Shown here: one piece after another, positions 8,338 to 20,671 of the stretch
Layout: each line of letters opens with the position of its first letter
Position numbering within the stretch: the first letter of the stretch is position 1
Assembly: GCA_019634165.1 (NCBI GenBank)
Contig: JAHQVT010000003.1
Location: forward strand, 1-64,000
Direction of reading: 5' to 3'
Origin: Rhodospirillales bacterium
GTDB taxonomy: Bacteria; Pseudomonadota; Alphaproteobacteria; Rhodospirillales; Thalassospiraceae
DNA length: 64,000 bases
The notes under the pieces: generated by a model
Seen by the model: only the letters and a program-made list of their open reading frames with translations
The model's database searches: none
Told to the model about the DNA's origin: nothing
Translations under genes and position numbers: made by a program

Positions 8338-10290
8338 TTAGGCCTGCCAAAACATTGGCCCGCCCTTGTGGCGCGGGAAGCCATATCCATTGATCATAAC
8401 GACATCGATGGCATCAGGACTGTTGGCGATGCCTTCGGCCAATATCTTATCACCTTCGCGTTGCATGGCCGAAAGGATGGTTTCGATAATTTCATCATCG
8501 GTGAAATTGCGGCGGGTGATGCCCTTTTTTGTGGACTCGGCAATGACCAAAGCATCAACGTTCGGGTCCGGCAGGGCTTTGCCATTTTCATCATAACGAT
8601 ACCAGCCAAAGCCGTTCTTTTTACCAAACCGTCCCATTTCACAGAGATAATCGCCAAGGGCGACATAGCGTTCAGACGGATCGCGGAAAGGTGCCCGGCG
8701 TTTACGAGCAGCCCAGGAAATTTCAAGACCGGCCATATCTTGCATGGCAAACAGCCCCATCGGGAAGCCGAATGCCACCATGGCGTTATCAATCTGGTGG
8801 GGAAGGGCGCCATCTTCGAGCATATATTCACAATGCTTGCGATAAGCAGACATGATCCGGTTGCCGATAAAGCCATCACACACCCCGCACGGCACGGCAA
8901 TCTTGCCAAGCTTACGGGCAAAGGCAAAGGCGGTCGCAAGGCTTTTGGCATTAGCCTTATTTGTGCGCACGACTTCAAGAAGCTTCATGATATGGGCAGG
9001 TGAGAAGAAATGAAGCCCGATAACGCGTTGAGGATTAACGCATTTGGCAGCAATTTCATTGATGTCGAGATAAGACGTATTGGATGCCAGCACCGCATCG
9101 GGTTTGCACTGTGCAGATAGTTTGCCAAAGACATCATGTTTGACAGACATATCTTCAAACACGGCTTCAACCACCAGATCGGCATTGCCAAGATCGGCAT
9201 AATCCATGCTGGTTGAAAGTGACGCTATCAAACCATCAAAACGATCCTGAGTGATAAGTCCGCGCTTCAAACTGCCAGCAAGGTGCTTTTCAACGGTTGC
9301 CTTGCCACTAGCGCAGGCATCTTCAGTGCGCTCAATGATCTTGACGTCAAAGCCAGCCAAAAGCGATGCCGTTGCAATGCCCGCCCCCATGATGCCGCCG
9401 CCAATCACGCCGATTTCATTTAGACTGTTGGGTTTAACCCCATCAATGTCGGGTAGTTTTGCAACGGAACGTTCGGCAAAGAAGATGTGACGCAGGGCTT
9501 TGGACTGATCACTGTCGCGAAGCTCGATAAACTTTTCACGCTCATGCATCAGACCGGCCGCGGCACCTTTTTCGATGCCGGTGCGGATGGCGGTTGCGGC
9601 AATTTGTGGCGCAATCTGACCACGGGCCTTTTTTGCCACTGAGGCAAGGGTTTCTTGCCATTGGTCATTGTTAAGGGCGTCAACAGGTACGCGGTCCACA
9701 AGGGGCGTCGGGCACGGTTGATCTAAAATGGTCTTGGCAAAGTCCTTGGCTGCATCAATCAATGCGCCGTGGGTGATGGCATCGATCAACCCCATTTCAT
9801 TAGCCGCAGATGCGAAGACCGGCTTGCCGCTGGTGATCATGGAAACAGCGTTTTCGGTTGAGATCAGGCGCGGTAAACGCACCGTGCCACCAGCACCCGG
9901 GATCAGGCCAAGGGTGACTTCTGGCAGGCCAAGTTTGGCCGATATATCTGCTATCCGGTAATGACATCCCAAGGCAACCTCAAGCCCGCCACCCAATGCA
10001 TGGCCGTGAATGGCGGCAATAATTGGTTTTGGCGATGCTTCCAGCCGTTTGATGACATCGGGCAAAATAGGGTCTTGTGCTGGTTGGCCAAATTCCGTCA
10101 CGTCCGCACCGGCGATAAAAGTTTTGCCTTCACATATCAGGATGGCGGCTTTGAGCGATGCGTCTTGTTCGATCTGATCAACCGCATTGACCAACCCGGC
10201 GCGGACCGAATGGCTGGTGGCATTAATCGGTGGATTGTCGATGGTGATAACAGCAACATCACCCGCATGTGTCAGTGTGACGGTCACCAT
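8338..10290 (-). CDS. Bifunctional enoyl-CoA hydratase / 3-hydroxyacyl-CoA dehydrogenase
   Basis: 650 aa; crotonase domain (GHALGGGLEVALGCHYRIA) fused to 3HCDH (IGVIGGGIMGAGIA...VIGLHFFSPAHIMKLLEVV). Confidence 0.92.
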   Translation of the reverse strand: MVTVTLTHAGDVAVITIDNPPINATSHSVRAGLVNAVDQIEQDASLKAAILICEGKTFIAGADVTEFGQPAQDPILPDVIKRLEASPKPIIAAIHGHALGGGLEVALGCHYRIADISAKLGLPEVTLGLIPGAGGTVRLPRLISTENAVSMITSGKPVFASAANEMGLIDAITHGALIDAAKDFAKTILDQPCPTPLVDRVPVDALNNDQWQETLASVAKKARGQIAPQIAATAIRTGIEKGAAAGLMHEREKFIELRDSDQSKALRHIFFAERSVAKLPDIDGVKPNSLNEIGVIGGGIMGAGIATASLLAGFDVKIIERTEDACASGKATVEKHLAGSLKRGLITQDRFDGLIASLSTSMDYADLGNADLVVEAVFEDMSVKHDVFGKLSAQCKPDAVLASNTSYLDINEIAAKCVNPQRVIGLHFFSPAHIMKLLEVVRTNKANAKSLATAFAFARKLGKIAVPCGVCDGFIGNRIMSAYRKHCEYMLEDGALPHQIDNAMVAFGFPMGLFAMQDMAGLEISWAARKRRAPFRDPSERYVALGDYLCEMGRFGKKNGFGWYRYDENGKALPDPNVDALVIAESTKKGITRRNFTDDEIIETILSAMQREGDKILAEGIANSPDAIDVVMINGYGFPRHKGGPMFWQA

Positions 10291-10291
10291 A

Positions 10292-11128
10292 TCAATTCCC
10301 CTCCGGATTAATGGGGGTAAGAAGGCAGGCGATCAAATCAGAGTCCGGATCGGCGAGGTCGGCAATTACATCAAAATGATGCTTATCGGGCGCGTGAACC
10401 GCACGGGTAGATGCGCCAAGCCCGGTCCAGATATTGGCAAGAAGATCGTTTTGGCGGACGAATTCCGGGCGCTCATTCGCACCGACCCAGCACGTGATCG
10501 AACAGGGAAGGGATGGGCGCAAAAGAGCCGCACTTTCAACAGCGGCTTCTTCATCATCCAGACCAAGAACATCATTCATGGATGTTTGTAAAAGCGGGCG
10601 CAGATCATGAAGGCCGCTGATCGAAACCGTGTTCTCCACCCGCGCAAGCGTTGCCGGTGCAAGCGGCGATGTTTCGCTGACCATGCGGCTGACAAGATGG
10701 CCACCGGCGGAATGTCCGGTCAAATGGATGGGGCCAGAAATGCGTTTGGCTGCGTGGGAAATGGCGGCAGCGACTTGGCGGGTGATTTGTGAAAGACGGG
10801 CATCTGGGGCAAGGGTGTAGCTTGGCATGCAAACCGCCCATCCCTTGGCAACAGCACCATGGGAAAGATGCGACCAACTGGATTTATCAAACGCCTTCCA
10901 GTACCCGCCATGGACAAACACAACAAGGCCCTTGGGCGTGCCGTCAGGCAAGAACAGATCATATTTTTCGCGGTCCTCATCGCCATAGGCAATGTCAAGT
11001 TCGGCCCGGTTGGCGTTCAAAAGGGTTTCGCGAAATTGACCGGATTGCTTGGCCCACATGCCCGGATAGGATCCGGCATCTGTGATGTGGTCGCCATTGG
11101 CATAAGCATCGTCCCAGTCGGTAATCAT
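10292..11128 (-). CDS. Alpha/beta hydrolase, arylformamidase-like (kynurenine formamidase candidate)
   Basis: HGGYWKAFDKSSW and GHSAGGHLV motifs; divergent from the tryptophan/anthranilate operon; ATG at 11128 with good RBS (ORF extends to 11212). Confidence 0.8.
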   Translation of the reverse strand: MITDWDDAYANGDHITDAGSYPGMWAKQSGQFRETLLNANRAELDIAYGDEDREKYDLFLPDGTPKGLVVFVHGGYWKAFDKSSWSHLSHGAVAKGWAVCMPSYTLAPDARLSQITRQVAAAISHAAKRISGPIHLTGHSAGGHLVSRMVSETSPLAPATLARVENTVSISGLHDLRPLLQTSMNDVLGLDDEEAAVESAALLRPSLPCSITCWVGANERPEFVRQNDLLANIWTGLGASTRAVHAPDKHHFDVIADLADPDSDLIACLLTPINPEGN

Positions 11129-11232
11129 GTGGTGGTCTTCCCTGATCTTCAATTTGGTTTTGTGTGCCAAGGCTGTGTTTGGTGCAGATGGCACACAATG
11201 TTTATAGGCCAAATTCTAGGCAAGTTCGCAGA

Positions 11233-11265
11233 TATTTCAAACTTAAAATATTTGTGCTTGAAATA
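11233..11265. promoter_or_regulatory. Candidate MarR operator in divergent promoter region
   Basis: 8-bp perfect inverted repeat TATTTCAA-N17-TTGAAATA with AT-rich core, between divergent catabolic genes. Confidence 0.5.
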
Positions 11266-11335
11266 AAACAATTCGAGGCGTACCGTTTTGTCAGTTTCCC
11301 GAAACAACCAAACAAATCAGGAAGGGGAAAAGCTG

Positions 11336-13630
11336 GTGAGAGTAGCTTGTCTGGGTGGCGGTCCTGCGGGGCTGTATTTTGCAATATCAATGAAATTGCG
11401 TGATCCCGCGAATGACGTCGTGGTGTTCGAACGCAACAAGCCTGACGACACGTTTGGCTGGGGCGTTGTGCTGTCTGACGAAACTCTTACGAACCTTGCT
11501 GAAAATGACGCCAAAAGTGCGAAAGACATTCGGGCGCATTTTTCTTATTGGGATGATGTTGCGGTTGAGTATCGCGGCGAAAAAACCATTTCAACCGGCC
11601 ATGGTTTCTGTGGCATTGGCCGCAAAAAGCTTTTGCTTCTGTTGCAGGCACGCGCGCGTGAACTTGGTGTTGAGCTGCGCTTTGAAACAGAAGCGCAGAG
11701 TGCATCGGTTTATGCCAAGGAATATGACCTTGTCGTTGCCTGTGATGGCCTGAATTCAAAAACCCGCACCGAATTTTCCGAACAGTTCAAGCCCGATATC
11801 GATAAACGTAAATGCAAATTTGTCTGGTTGGGTACGCATCAGAAATTTGACGATGCCTTTACCTTTATCTTTGAAGAAACCGACAAAGGCTGGGTTTGGG
11901 CGCATGCCTATCAGTTTGATGATGAAACTGCGACCTTCATTGTCGAATGTTCGCAGGAAACTTGGGATGCCTTTGGCTTTGGCGAGATGAGCAAAGAGGA
12001 CTCCATCGCGACCTGCGAGGAAATCTTCAAAGACCATCTGGGTGGCCATAGCCTGATCAGCAACGCGCATCATGTCCGTGGTTCGGCATGGATCAGCTTC
12101 CCGCGTGTTCTGTGTGAAAGCTGGTCGCATGAAAATATCGTGCTGATGGGCGATGCTGCGGCAACCGCGCACTTCTCGATCGGGTCGGGCACCAAACTGG
12201 CACTTGAAAGCGCGATTGCACTGGCAAATTACCTGCATTCCGAACCGGATTTGAAATCTGCCTTTGGCAAATACGAAGACGAACGCCGTCTTGAAGTGCT
12301 GCGCCTGCAATCGGCTGCACGCAACTCGATGGAATGGTTCGAAGAAATCGAACGGTATTTCGATCTTGATCCTGTGCAGTTCACCTATTCGCTTTTGACC
12401 CGATCACAGCGCATAAGCCATGAAAATCTGCGTGTGCGCGATGCCAAATGGCTTGGCGAAGCAGAAGGTTGGTTCCAGCGTCAGGCCGGTGTTGCGCCAA
12501 GCGAGCCAGTCCGTCATCCAATGTTCGTGCCGTTCAAATTGCGCGATATGGATTTGAAAAACCGCATCGTTGTTTCGCCAATGGCGCAGTACAAGGCCGT
12601 TGATGGCTGCCCGACCGATTGGCATCTTGTGCATTACGCAGAACGGGCCAAGGGCGGTGCTGCACTGGTTTATACCGAAATGACCTGCGTTTCGGCCGAT
12701 GGTCGCATCACGCCGGGCTGTCCGGGGATTTATGATGGATCGCATGAACAGGCATGGAAACGCATTGCCGATTTCGTCCATAGCGAAACAGATGCCAAGC
12801 TGTGTATGCAGATCGGTCATTCCGGGCGGAAAGGGTCAACCCAGCTTGGTTGGGAAGAAATGGATGCGCCACTTGTTGATGGTAACTGGCCGCTTTTGTC
12901 GGCATCTGCCATTGCATGGTCGGATCGGAATGCGACACCAAAAGCAATGACACGTGATGATATGGATATGGTCCGTGATCAGTTTGTTTCCGGTGCCAAA
13001 ATGGCCGACCGTGCCGGGTTTGATATGATCGAAGTCCATGCCGCACATGGGTATCTTCTGTCATCCTTCATCAGCCCGGTCAGCAATACCCGTTCTGATG
13101 AATATGGCGGGTCGCTTGAAAACCGGATGCGTTATCCGTTGGAAGTCATCAATGCGGTGCGTGCCGCATGGCCGGCAGACAAGCCTTTGTCGGTGCGTAT
13201 TTCGGCTAATGACTGGGTCGGTGATGCCGGAGTTACACCGCAAGAAGCGGTTGAAATTGCCCGTATTCTAAAGGCCAATGACGTTGATATCTGTGACGTG
13301 TCGGCAGGTCAAACGACCAAGGATGCCCGACCGGTTTATGGCAGGATGTTCCAAACGCCGTTCTCTGATCGTATTCGCAACGAAGCCAAGATTGCGACCA
13401 TGGCGGTTGGTAATATCTATGAGCCCGATCACGTTAATTCGATCCTGATGGCCGGGCGTGCGGACCTTGTTTGTTTGGCCCGACCACATTTGGCGGATCC
13501 GTATTGGACGCTTCATCAAGCAGCCACCCTTGGTAATCGCACAGAAAACTGGCCTGCCCCCTATTATGCCGGGCGCGATCAGATGTGGCGTTTGGCAGAA
13601 CGTTCTGATGTCATGAGTGGAAAGGTGTAA
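11336..13630 (+). CDS. 2-aminobenzoyl-CoA (anthraniloyl-CoA) monooxygenase/reductase: flavin monooxygenase fused to an old-yellow-enzyme domain
   Basis: N-terminal [14 protein letters not shown] flavoprotein; C-terminal OYE ([42 protein letters not shown]); GTG at 11336 after GAAGGGGA (ORF open from TTG 11288). Confidence 0.88.
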   Translation: MRVACLGGGPAGLYFAISMKLRDPANDVVVFERNKPDDTFGWGVVLSDETLTNLAENDAKSAKDIRAHFSYWDDVAVEYRGEKTISTGHGFCGIGRKKLLLLLQARARELGVELRFETEAQSASVYAKEYDLVVACDGLNSKTRTEFSEQFKPDIDKRKCKFVWLGTHQKFDDAFTFIFEETDKGWVWAHAYQFDDETATFIVECSQETWDAFGFGEMSKEDSIATCEEIFKDHLGGHSLISNAHHVRGSAWISFPRVLCESWSHENIVLMGDAAATAHFSIGSGTKLALESAIALANYLHSEPDLKSAFGKYEDERRLEVLRLQSAARNSMEWFEEIERYFDLDPVQFTYSLLTRSQRISHENLRVRDAKWLGEAEGWFQRQAGVAPSEPVRHPMFVPFKLRDMDLKNRIVVSPMAQYKAVDGCPTDWHLVHYAERAKGGAALVYTEMTCVSADGRITPGCPGIYDGSHEQAWKRIADFVHSETDAKLCMQIGHSGRKGSTQLGWEEMDAPLVDGNWPLLSASAIAWSDRNATPKAMTRDDMDMVRDQFVSGAKMADRAGFDMIEVHAAHGYLLSSFISPVSNTRSDEYGGSLENRMRYPLEVINAVRAAWPADKPLSVRISANDWVGDAGVTPQEAVEIARILKANDVDICDVSAGQTTKDARPVYGRMFQTPFSDRIRNEAKIATMAVGNIYEPDHVNSILMAGRADLVCLARPHLADPYWTLHQAATLGNRTENWPAPYYAGRDQMWRLAERSDVMSGKV

Positions 13631-13636
13631 CCAATC

Positions 13637-14395
13637 ATGAGCAACCTTGCCATTCGTCGTGCATTGATTACCGGTGGAGGAACCGGCGTGGGGGCGGTTA
13701 TGGCCCGTATGCTGGCGGATGCCGGGGTTAAGGTCGCGGTGTCAGGGCGTAGGTCCGATGTGCTGGCCGAGGTTGCCAATCATGAAAACATCACGGCAAT
13801 TGTTGCAGATGTCACCGATGAAACATCTGTCCGCGACATGTTTGCCACCATGGTCGATGTGATCGGCGCGCCCGATTTGGTGATTGCCAATGCAGGCATG
13901 GCGGAAAGTGCGCCGATTGGCAAAACATCGGTCGACCTTTGGAAACAGACCCTTGATGTCAATCTGACCGGAACGTTTTTGACCTTCCGCGAAGGGTTGG
14001 CTGTGATGGATAAGACCAAGCCGGGGCGTTTGATTTCAATCGCATCAACTGCCGGGCTTAAGGGATATGCCTATGTTACGGCCTATTGTGCGGCAAAACA
14101 TGGGGTTGTTGGCTTGATCAAGTCGATGGCAGCCGAAATTGCTAAAAGCCCGATTACGGTCAATGCGGTGTGTCCGGGCTTTATGGAAACGCCGATGCTT
14201 GAAAAATCAGTGGCAAATATTGTCGCAAAAACCGGCATGACCGTGGACGAAGCGCGCGCAAGCCTTGCAAAGATCAACCCGCAAAACCGGCTTATCCAAC
14301 CCCAAGAAGTTGCCGATACCGTGATGTGGCTTTGCAGCCCATCGGCGGCATCGATTACCGGACAGGCGATTTCCGTTTCGGGAGGAGAAATATGA
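13637..14395 (+). CDS. SDR family NAD(P)-dependent oxidoreductase (3-hydroxyacyl-CoA dehydrogenase-like)
   Basis: TGGGTGVGAVMARML, YCAAKHG active site. Confidence 0.85.
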   Translation: MSNLAIRRALITGGGTGVGAVMARMLADAGVKVAVSGRRSDVLAEVANHENITAIVADVTDETSVRDMFATMVDVIGAPDLVIANAGMAESAPIGKTSVDLWKQTLDVNLTGTFLTFREGLAVMDKTKPGRLISIASTAGLKGYAYVTAYCAAKHGVVGLIKSMAAEIAKSPITVNAVCPGFMETPMLEKSVANIVAKTGMTVDEARASLAKINPQNRLIQPQEVADTVMWLCSPSAASITGQAISVSGGEI

Positions 14396-14889
14396 ATATG
14401 AACAATTCCGAAGGTCTTACTGGTCAGGCGGGAAATGAAACGTCTGATCTGTCAAAGGCGCGTTTGCGGGCATGGCTTCAGATTCTGAAAGTATCGCGCA
14501 AGATCGAAGGCGAGTTGCGCGAAAAAATGCGACTTGAATTTGGATCGACCTTACCGCGATTTGATGTGCTTGCTGCCTTGTACCGCGAACGCGATGGCAT
14601 GCGCATGAGCGAGCTTTCCAAATCCCTGATGGTGTCTAACGGCAATGTCACAGGCATTGTTGATCGGCTGGTGGCTGAAGGATTGATTGTGCGTGTGCCG
14701 GTTGAAAATGACCGTCGAGCATCGATCGTGCGCCTGACCAAGGAAGGCGAAAAGGATTTCGCCGAACGTGCATTGGTTCATGAAAGCTGGGTGTCGGAAT
14801 TGTTTTCTGACCTGTCATCAAGTGACGCCGATGCCTTGATCCGAATTTTGCGTACCATTTCCCATCATAACGAGGCGCCCCATGACTAA
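14392..14889 (+). CDS. MarR family transcriptional regulator
   Basis: Winged-helix pattern [53 protein letters not shown] at 14392 after GGAGGAG. Confidence 0.9.
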   Translation: MNMNNSEGLTGQAGNETSDLSKARLRAWLQILKVSRKIEGELREKMRLEFGSTLPRFDVLAALYRERDGMRMSELSKSLMVSNGNVTGIVDRLVAEGLIVRVPVENDRRASIVRLTKEGEKDFAERALVHESWVSELFSDLSSSDADALIRILRTISHHNEAPHD

Positions 14890-15694
14890 AATGGCCAACA
14901 TCAAACCAACCCATTTCAATTGGCGGATGGAAGGTGACGTTGCGGTCATTTCGCTGGATCGCCCGGACCGTAAAAACCCGCTGACGTTTGAAAGCTATGC
15001 CGAACTGCGCGATACCTTCCGCGATCTGGTTTATGCCGATGATGTCAAGGCGGTCGTGTTTGGATCAAACGGTGGCAATTTCTGCTCTGGCGGAGATGTG
15101 CATGACATTATCGGTCCGCTGATCGCCAAAGACATGAAAGGTCTTTTGGAATTCACGCGCATGACCGGTGATCTGGTCAAGTCGATCATTGGCTGTGGTA
15201 AGCCGGTGATTGCAGCGGTGGATGGCGTTTGTGTCGGGGCCGGGGCAATCATTGCCATGGCATCGGATCTTCGCCTTGCAACGGCTGCTTCGAAAACCGC
15301 ATTTTTGTTTACCCGTGTTGGCCTTGCCGGATGTGACATGGGGGCATGTGCCATCCTGCCGCGCATCATAGGACAGGGCCGCGCGGCCGAGCTTCTTTAT
15401 ACCGGTCGTTCTATGTCGGCGGATGAAGGCGAACGTTGGGGGTTCTATAACCGTCTGGTCGAGGCAGATGTTCTCGAAGCCGAAGCGATTACGTTGGCAA
15501 CCCGCATTTCCCAAGGTCCGAATTTCGGTCACATGATGACCAAAACCATGCTGGCCCAAGAATGGAATATGTCGATCGAACAGGCGATTGAGGCCGAAGC
15601 ACAGGCCCAAGCACTTTGCATGCAGACCGAAGATTTCAATCGCGCCTATAAGGCCTTTGTCGCCAAAGAAAAACCGGTGTTTGAGGGAAATTGA
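14882..15694 (+). CDS. Enoyl-CoA hydratase/isomerase family protein
   Basis: Crotonase motif [36 protein letters not shown]. Confidence 0.88.
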   Translation: MTKMANIKPTHFNWRMEGDVAVISLDRPDRKNPLTFESYAELRDTFRDLVYADDVKAVVFGSNGGNFCSGGDVHDIIGPLIAKDMKGLLEFTRMTGDLVKSIIGCGKPVIAAVDGVCVGAGAIIAMASDLRLATAASKTAFLFTRVGLAGCDMGACAILPRIIGQGRAAELLYTGRSMSADEGERWGFYNRLVEADVLEAEAITLATRISQGPNFGHMMTKTMLAQEWNMSIEQAIEAEAQAQALCMQTEDFNRAYKAFVAKEKPVFEGN

Positions 15695-16848
15695 TGGCCG
15701 ATACATCTTACCTTGATTGGCCGTTCTTCGAAGACCGCCACCGTGAGCTGGCGGCAAAGATTGATGCATGGGCGTCGGCCAATCTTGATGGCATCGACCA
15801 CAGCGATGTTGATGATGCGTGCCGCGATCTCGTTGCCCGGCTGGCGGGTGGTGGATGGCTTTCGCATGCTGCGATTGACCACACCGATGACACCTCGAAA
15901 CTTGATGTGCGTTCGCTTTGTCTGATCCGTGAAACGCTTGCGCGGTATGACGGTTTGGCAGATTTTGCCTTTGCCATGCAGGGGCTAGGGAGTGGCGCGA
16001 TCTCTTTGTTTGGAACCGAAGTCCTTCGGGGGGAGTGGCTTCCAAAAGTGCGTTCAGGCAAAGGGATCGCTGCCTTCGCTTTGACTGAACCGCAATCAGG
16101 TTCAGACGTTGCCAATATCGCCCTTGATGCCGTGCGCGACGGGGATGACTTTGTTCTGAATGGCGAAAAAACCTGGATTTCCAATGGTGGCATTGCCGAT
16201 TTTTATTGCGTGTTTGCCCGGACTGGCGGAGCACCGGGTGCCAAGGGGCTTTCAGCCTTTGTCATTCCGGGCGATACCCCCGGTCTTGAAATTGCCGAAC
16301 GTCTTCACACCATTGCCCCCCATCCGCTGGCCCGGTTGAAGTTCACCGATTGCCGCATTCCGGCAAGTGCCCTGATTGGCAAGGGCGGAGACGGGTTCAA
16401 AATTGCCATGTCAGTTTTGGACGTTTTCCGATCAACCGTGGCGGCAGCCGCCCTTGGCTTTGCCCGCCGTGCACTGGATGAAACTGTAACACGGGTTCAA
16501 GAACGGCAATTATTTGGCGCACCGCTTTTTGATCTTCAGATGGTTCAGGGGCATGTTGCGGACATGGCGCTGGATATCGATGCGAGCGCGCTTCTGGTTT
16601 ATCGCGCCGCGTGGCTCAAAGACAGCGGTGCTGCGCGGGTCAGTCGCGAAGCCGCGATGGCAAAACTTTATTCTACCGATCATGCACAAACCGTCATTGA
16701 TAAGGCGGTGCAAATTCATGGCGGCGATGGTGTGCGCAGTGGCCACATCGTCGAGCAGCTTTACCGGGAAATTCGCGCCCTTCGAATTTATGAAGGCGCG
16801 TCCGACGTCCAGAAAATAATCATCGCACGGCAAACGCTGGCGCAATAA
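15694..16848 (+). CDS. Acyl-CoA dehydrogenase
   Basis: [31 protein letters not shown]-terminal [41 protein letters not shown]. Confidence 0.92.
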   Translation: MADTSYLDWPFFEDRHRELAAKIDAWASANLDGIDHSDVDDACRDLVARLAGGGWLSHAAIDHTDDTSKLDVRSLCLIRETLARYDGLADFAFAMQGLGSGAISLFGTEVLRGEWLPKVRSGKGIAAFALTEPQSGSDVANIALDAVRDGDDFVLNGEKTWISNGGIADFYCVFARTGGAPGAKGLSAFVIPGDTPGLEIAERLHTIAPHPLARLKFTDCRIPASALIGKGGDGFKIAMSVLDVFRSTVAAAALGFARRALDETVTRVQERQLFGAPLFDLQMVQGHVADMALDIDASALLVYRAAWLKDSGAARVSREAAMAKLYSTDHAQTVIDKAVQIHGGDGVRSGHIVEQLYREIRALRIYEGASDVQKIIIARQTLAQ

Positions 16849-16870
16849 TGGCTGTATCAGGGACTTCAAA

Positions 16871-18496
16871 ATGCTCGGACCAACCGCACATACCGATAGC
16901 TTCACACGGGACAATTTACCCCCGGTCGCAGATTGGCCGGAAATCAATCTTGATGGGTTTGATTACCCGGAATATCTGAATGCCGGGGTCGAACTGACCG
17001 ACAAGATGGTCGAACAGGGTTTTGGTGATAACACTGCCCTGATCGGAAATGGTCGTCAGCGCACCTACAAGGAACTCGCAGACTGGACCAACCGGATCGC
17101 CCATGCACTTGTCGAAGATTACGGCGTTAAACCGGGCAACCGGGTTCTGATCCGGTCGGCCAATAACCCTGCAATGGTTGCATGCTGGTTGGCGGCAACC
17201 AAGGCCGGTGCGGTTGTGGTCAATACCATGCCAATGCTGCGCGCGGGCGAATTGGGTCAGATCGTCGATAAGGCCGAAATAGAATTCGCCTTGTGCGATA
17301 CGCGCCTGATGGACGAAATGGTTGCCTGTGCCAAAGACAGCAAGCACCTTAAAAAGGTTATCGGGTTTGATGGCACGGCCAATCACGATGCGGAACTTGA
17401 CCGCATTGCCCTGACCAAATCGGTCAAATTCGAGGCGGTCAAAACCGGGCGTGATGATGTGGCATTGCTTGGTTTTACATCTGGCACGACCGGAAGCCCC
17501 AAGGCGACCATGCATTTCCACCGTGATCTTCTGATCATTGCCGATGGCTATGCCAAAGAAGTTCTGAACGTCACCCCGGATGACGTGTTTGTTGGATCAC
17601 CACCCCTTGCCTTTACCTTTGGTCTGGGCGGACTTGCGATCTTCCCGCTTCGTTTTGGTGCGACGGCAACCTTGCTTGAAAAAGCATCCCCACCCAACAT
17701 GATCGAGATCATCGAAACCTATAAGGCGACCGTGTGCTTTACCGCACCAACGGCGTATCGCGTGATGCTTTCGGCAATGGATGAAGGTGCCGATTTATCA
17801 TCGCTTCGTGCTGCTGTTTCGGCGGGGGAAACTTTACCCGCCCCGGTCTATGACGCATGGATGGCAAAAACCGGTAAACCGATGCTTGACGGCATTGGTG
17901 CTACGGAAATGCTCCATATCTTTATCTCCAACCGTTTTGGTGACAGTCATGCCGCCTGCACCGGGCGTCCGGTTGGCGGCTATGAAGCCAAAATTGTTGA
18001 TCATGATATGAACGAAGTTCCGGTTGGTACGGTTGGCAGACTTGCTGTGCGGGGTCCGACGGGCTGTCGTTATCTTGGTGATGTGCGTCAGTGTGTTTAT
18101 GTCCGTGATGGCTGGAACCTGACCGGGGATGCGTTCTTTGTTGATGAAGACGGCTATTACCATTTTGCCGCCCGCAATGACGATATGATCGTCTCGTCGG
18201 GCTATAACATTGCCGGGCCGGAAGTTGAATCAGCCTTGCTGTCTCATCCTGCTGTCGCGGAATGCGGGGTCATTGGCGCCCCCGATGAAGAACGCGGTAC
18301 AATTGTTCAGGCCCATATCGTATTGGCGGATGGTTTCCATCCAACACCTGAGATGGCCAAACAGCTTCAAGATCATGTAAAAGCGACGATCGCGCCGTTT
18401 AAATACCCGCGTTCCATCGTCTTTATCGAGACACTGCCAAAAACCGCGACTGGAAAAATTCAGCGCTTCAGACTGAAACAGGAACCGTCTGCATGA
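16871..18496 (+). CDS. AMP-dependent acyl-CoA synthetase, probable 2-aminobenzoate/benzoate-CoA ligase
   Basis: LLGFTSGTTGSPKATMHFHRD AMP-binding motif; C-terminal PKTATGKIQRFRL; operon context. Confidence 0.88.
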   Translation: MLGPTAHTDSFTRDNLPPVADWPEINLDGFDYPEYLNAGVELTDKMVEQGFGDNTALIGNGRQRTYKELADWTNRIAHALVEDYGVKPGNRVLIRSANNPAMVACWLAATKAGAVVVNTMPMLRAGELGQIVDKAEIEFALCDTRLMDEMVACAKDSKHLKKVIGFDGTANHDAELDRIALTKSVKFEAVKTGRDDVALLGFTSGTTGSPKATMHFHRDLLIIADGYAKEVLNVTPDDVFVGSPPLAFTFGLGGLAIFPLRFGATATLLEKASPPNMIEIIETYKATVCFTAPTAYRVMLSAMDEGADLSSLRAAVSAGETLPAPVYDAWMAKTGKPMLDGIGATEMLHIFISNRFGDSHAACTGRPVGGYEAKIVDHDMNEVPVGTVGRLAVRGPTGCRYLGDVRQCVYVRDGWNLTGDAFFVDEDGYYHFAARNDDMIVSSGYNIAGPEVESALLSHPAVAECGVIGAPDEERGTIVQAHIVLADGFHPTPEMAKQLQDHVKATIAPFKYPRSIVFIETLPKTATGKIQRFRLKQEPSA

Positions 18497-19686
18497 TCGA
18501 CTTTGCCGCCACCAAATCCCTGTTCCATATCCCCAAAGGTGTGATTTACCTTGATGGGAACTCGCTTGGCGTGCTGCCGAAATCGGCGGCAAATCGTGCC
18601 AAGTCGATGATTGAAGATGAATGGGGGGAAATGCTTATCCGGGGCTGGAATGATGCCAAATGGATGGAGCAACCCGAACGTGTCGGCAATCTGGTTGCGC
18701 GTTTGATTGGGGCAGCACCCGGTACTGTCGTGATGGGCGATACCTTGTCGATCAAGGTTTATCAGGCCTTGGCAAGCGCACTTGAAATGCGCCCGGATCG
18801 CAAGGTTATTGTGTCTGACAATGGCAATTTTCCAACCGATCTGTATATGGCCGACGGCCTGATCAAAAGCCTTGATAAGGGCCATGTTCTTAAAACACCA
18901 AGCCCGGAAGATGTCGACAGCCTGATCAACGAAGATCTGGCTGTCTTGATGCTGACCCAGGTCGATTATCGCACCGGGCGCATGTATGACATGAAACGCA
19001 TCACCGATCTGGCCCACGCAGCGGGTGCGATTGTGATCTGGGATCTTGCCCATTCGGCGGGTGCCGTGCCGGTTGATCTTGCCGGATGTAATGCCGACTT
19101 TGCAGTTGGCTGTAGCTATAAATACCTGAACGGTGGCCCCGGTGCCCCGGCATTTATCTATGTCCGCCCGGATCACGCCAAAACCATCCGACCTGCTTTG
19201 TCGGGTTGGCTGGGCCATACCGCACCATTTGCCTTTGATCCAGAATATACCCCGGCACCTGATGTCTCGCGCATGCGTGTTGGTACGCCGCCGGTCATTC
19301 AAATGACGGTTCTTGAAGAAGCATTGAAGGCGTGGGATGGCGTTGATATGGCCGATATCCGCAAACGCAGTATTGAGCTTTGCGAACAATTCATTGCCGG
19401 TGTCGAAGCAACCTGCCCAATGCTAGACCTTGTCAGTCCGCGCAACCCGGAACATCGTGGATCGCAAGTATCGTTCAAGTTTGATCAGGGCTATGCCGTG
19501 ATGCAGGCACTGATCGCACGCGGTGTCATTGGTGATTTCCGCGCGCCCGATGTTATCCGCTTTGGCTTTACCCCGCTTTATATCGATAATGCTGATGTTG
19601 ATGGTGCGGTTCAAATTTTGGCCAAGATCATGGAAACCAAGGCGTGGGATAAGCCGGAATTCCATAAACGGAATGCGGTAACATGA
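18493..19686 (+). CDS. kynU: Kynureninase
   Basis: [14 protein letters not shown] start; [34 protein letters not shown] lysine motif. Confidence 0.93.
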   Translation: MIDFAATKSLFHIPKGVIYLDGNSLGVLPKSAANRAKSMIEDEWGEMLIRGWNDAKWMEQPERVGNLVARLIGAAPGTVVMGDTLSIKVYQALASALEMRPDRKVIVSDNGNFPTDLYMADGLIKSLDKGHVLKTPSPEDVDSLINEDLAVLMLTQVDYRTGRMYDMKRITDLAHAAGAIVIWDLAHSAGAVPVDLAGCNADFAVGCSYKYLNGGPGAPAFIYVRPDHAKTIRPALSGWLGHTAPFAFDPEYTPAPDVSRMRVGTPPVIQMTVLEEALKAWDGVDMADIRKRSIELCEQFIAGVEATCPMLDLVSPRNPEHRGSQVSFKFDQGYAVMQALIARGVIGDFRAPDVIRFGFTPLYIDNADVDGAVQILAKIMETKAWDKPEFHKRNAVT

Positions 19687-20534
19687 TCAAAAAAACAGAA
19701 ACCAAACCTTATGATCCCAGCATCGAGGGTGCGCGAACGGATTTCTCCGATCAGATGTCCTATGGGGATTATCTGTCGCTTGATGCGATCCTAAGTGCAC
19801 AGCATCCCAAGTCTGATGCCCATGACGAAATGCTGTTTATCATTCAGCATCAAACGTCTGAACTTTGGATGAAACTTGCGATCCGCGAAATCAATGCGGC
19901 CCGCGCTGTCATGGGCAAGGGGGATTTTCGCCCGGCATTTAAAATGCTAGCGCGTGTGTCGCGGATTTTCGAACAGCTAAACAACGCATGGGACGTATTG
20001 CGCACGATGACGCCAAGCGACTACACGGCGTTTCGTGATGCGCTTGGTCCGTCATCAGGCTTCCAGTCCTATCAGTATCGTCAGATCGAATTCATGCTGG
20101 GCAACCGCAACCCTGCGATGTTACGCCCGCATGCACACCGCGAAGACATTCTTGAATTGCTGACGACCGAATTGGCAACGCCCAGCCTATATGACGAGGC
20201 GCTGCGCCTGTTGGCACGCGAAGGCATTGATCTTCCCGATCATGTTTTGGGGCGCGATGTTTCACAACCTTATACACCAGACGATGCGGTGATTGCCGCC
20301 TGGCACACGGTTTACAGCGACCCTGCTAAACATTGGTCACTGTATGAACTGGCTGAAAAGTTGGTGGATTTCGAAGATTACTTCCGTCGCTGGCGCTTTA
20401 ACCATGTGACCACGGTCGAGCGCGTGATTGGCTTTAAACGCGGGACCGGGGGCACGGGTGGTATCAGTTATCTGAAGAAAATGCTGGAAGTAGAACTGTT
20501 TCCTGAACTCTGGCGGGTGCGAACCACGCTTTGA
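19683..20534 (+). CDS. kynA: Tryptophan 2,3-dioxygenase
   Basis: [60 protein letters not shown]. Confidence 0.95.
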   Translation: MIKKTETKPYDPSIEGARTDFSDQMSYGDYLSLDAILSAQHPKSDAHDEMLFIIQHQTSELWMKLAIREINAARAVMGKGDFRPAFKMLARVSRIFEQLNNAWDVLRTMTPSDYTAFRDALGPSSGFQSYQYRQIEFMLGNRNPAMLRPHAHREDILELLTTELATPSLYDEALRLLAREGIDLPDHVLGRDVSQPYTPDDAVIAAWHTVYSDPAKHWSLYELAEKLVDFEDYFRRWRFNHVTTVERVIGFKRGTGGTGGISYLKKMLEVELFPELWRVRTTL

Positions 20535-20671
20535 GGATGGACGGGCATGATGCAAATACTGCAAGATCAGGGGCAGGCATCAAGTTCGTAAAAACCACGA
20601 CGCGAAAAGACATAAATGTCGTGGGATCAACGTGTTGCTAAATGAATAAATGTATAAACACGGAGGCTTAA

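Noticed and set aside
15065-16234. 389-aa ORF on the minus strand
   Set aside because: Antisense to well-supported enoyl-CoA hydratase and acyl-CoA dehydrogenase genes; composition rich in H/R/Q/P typical of an antisense shadow ORF.
18460-19389. 309-aa ORF on the minus strand
   Set aside because: Antisense to kynureninase; no recognisable domain; shadow ORF.
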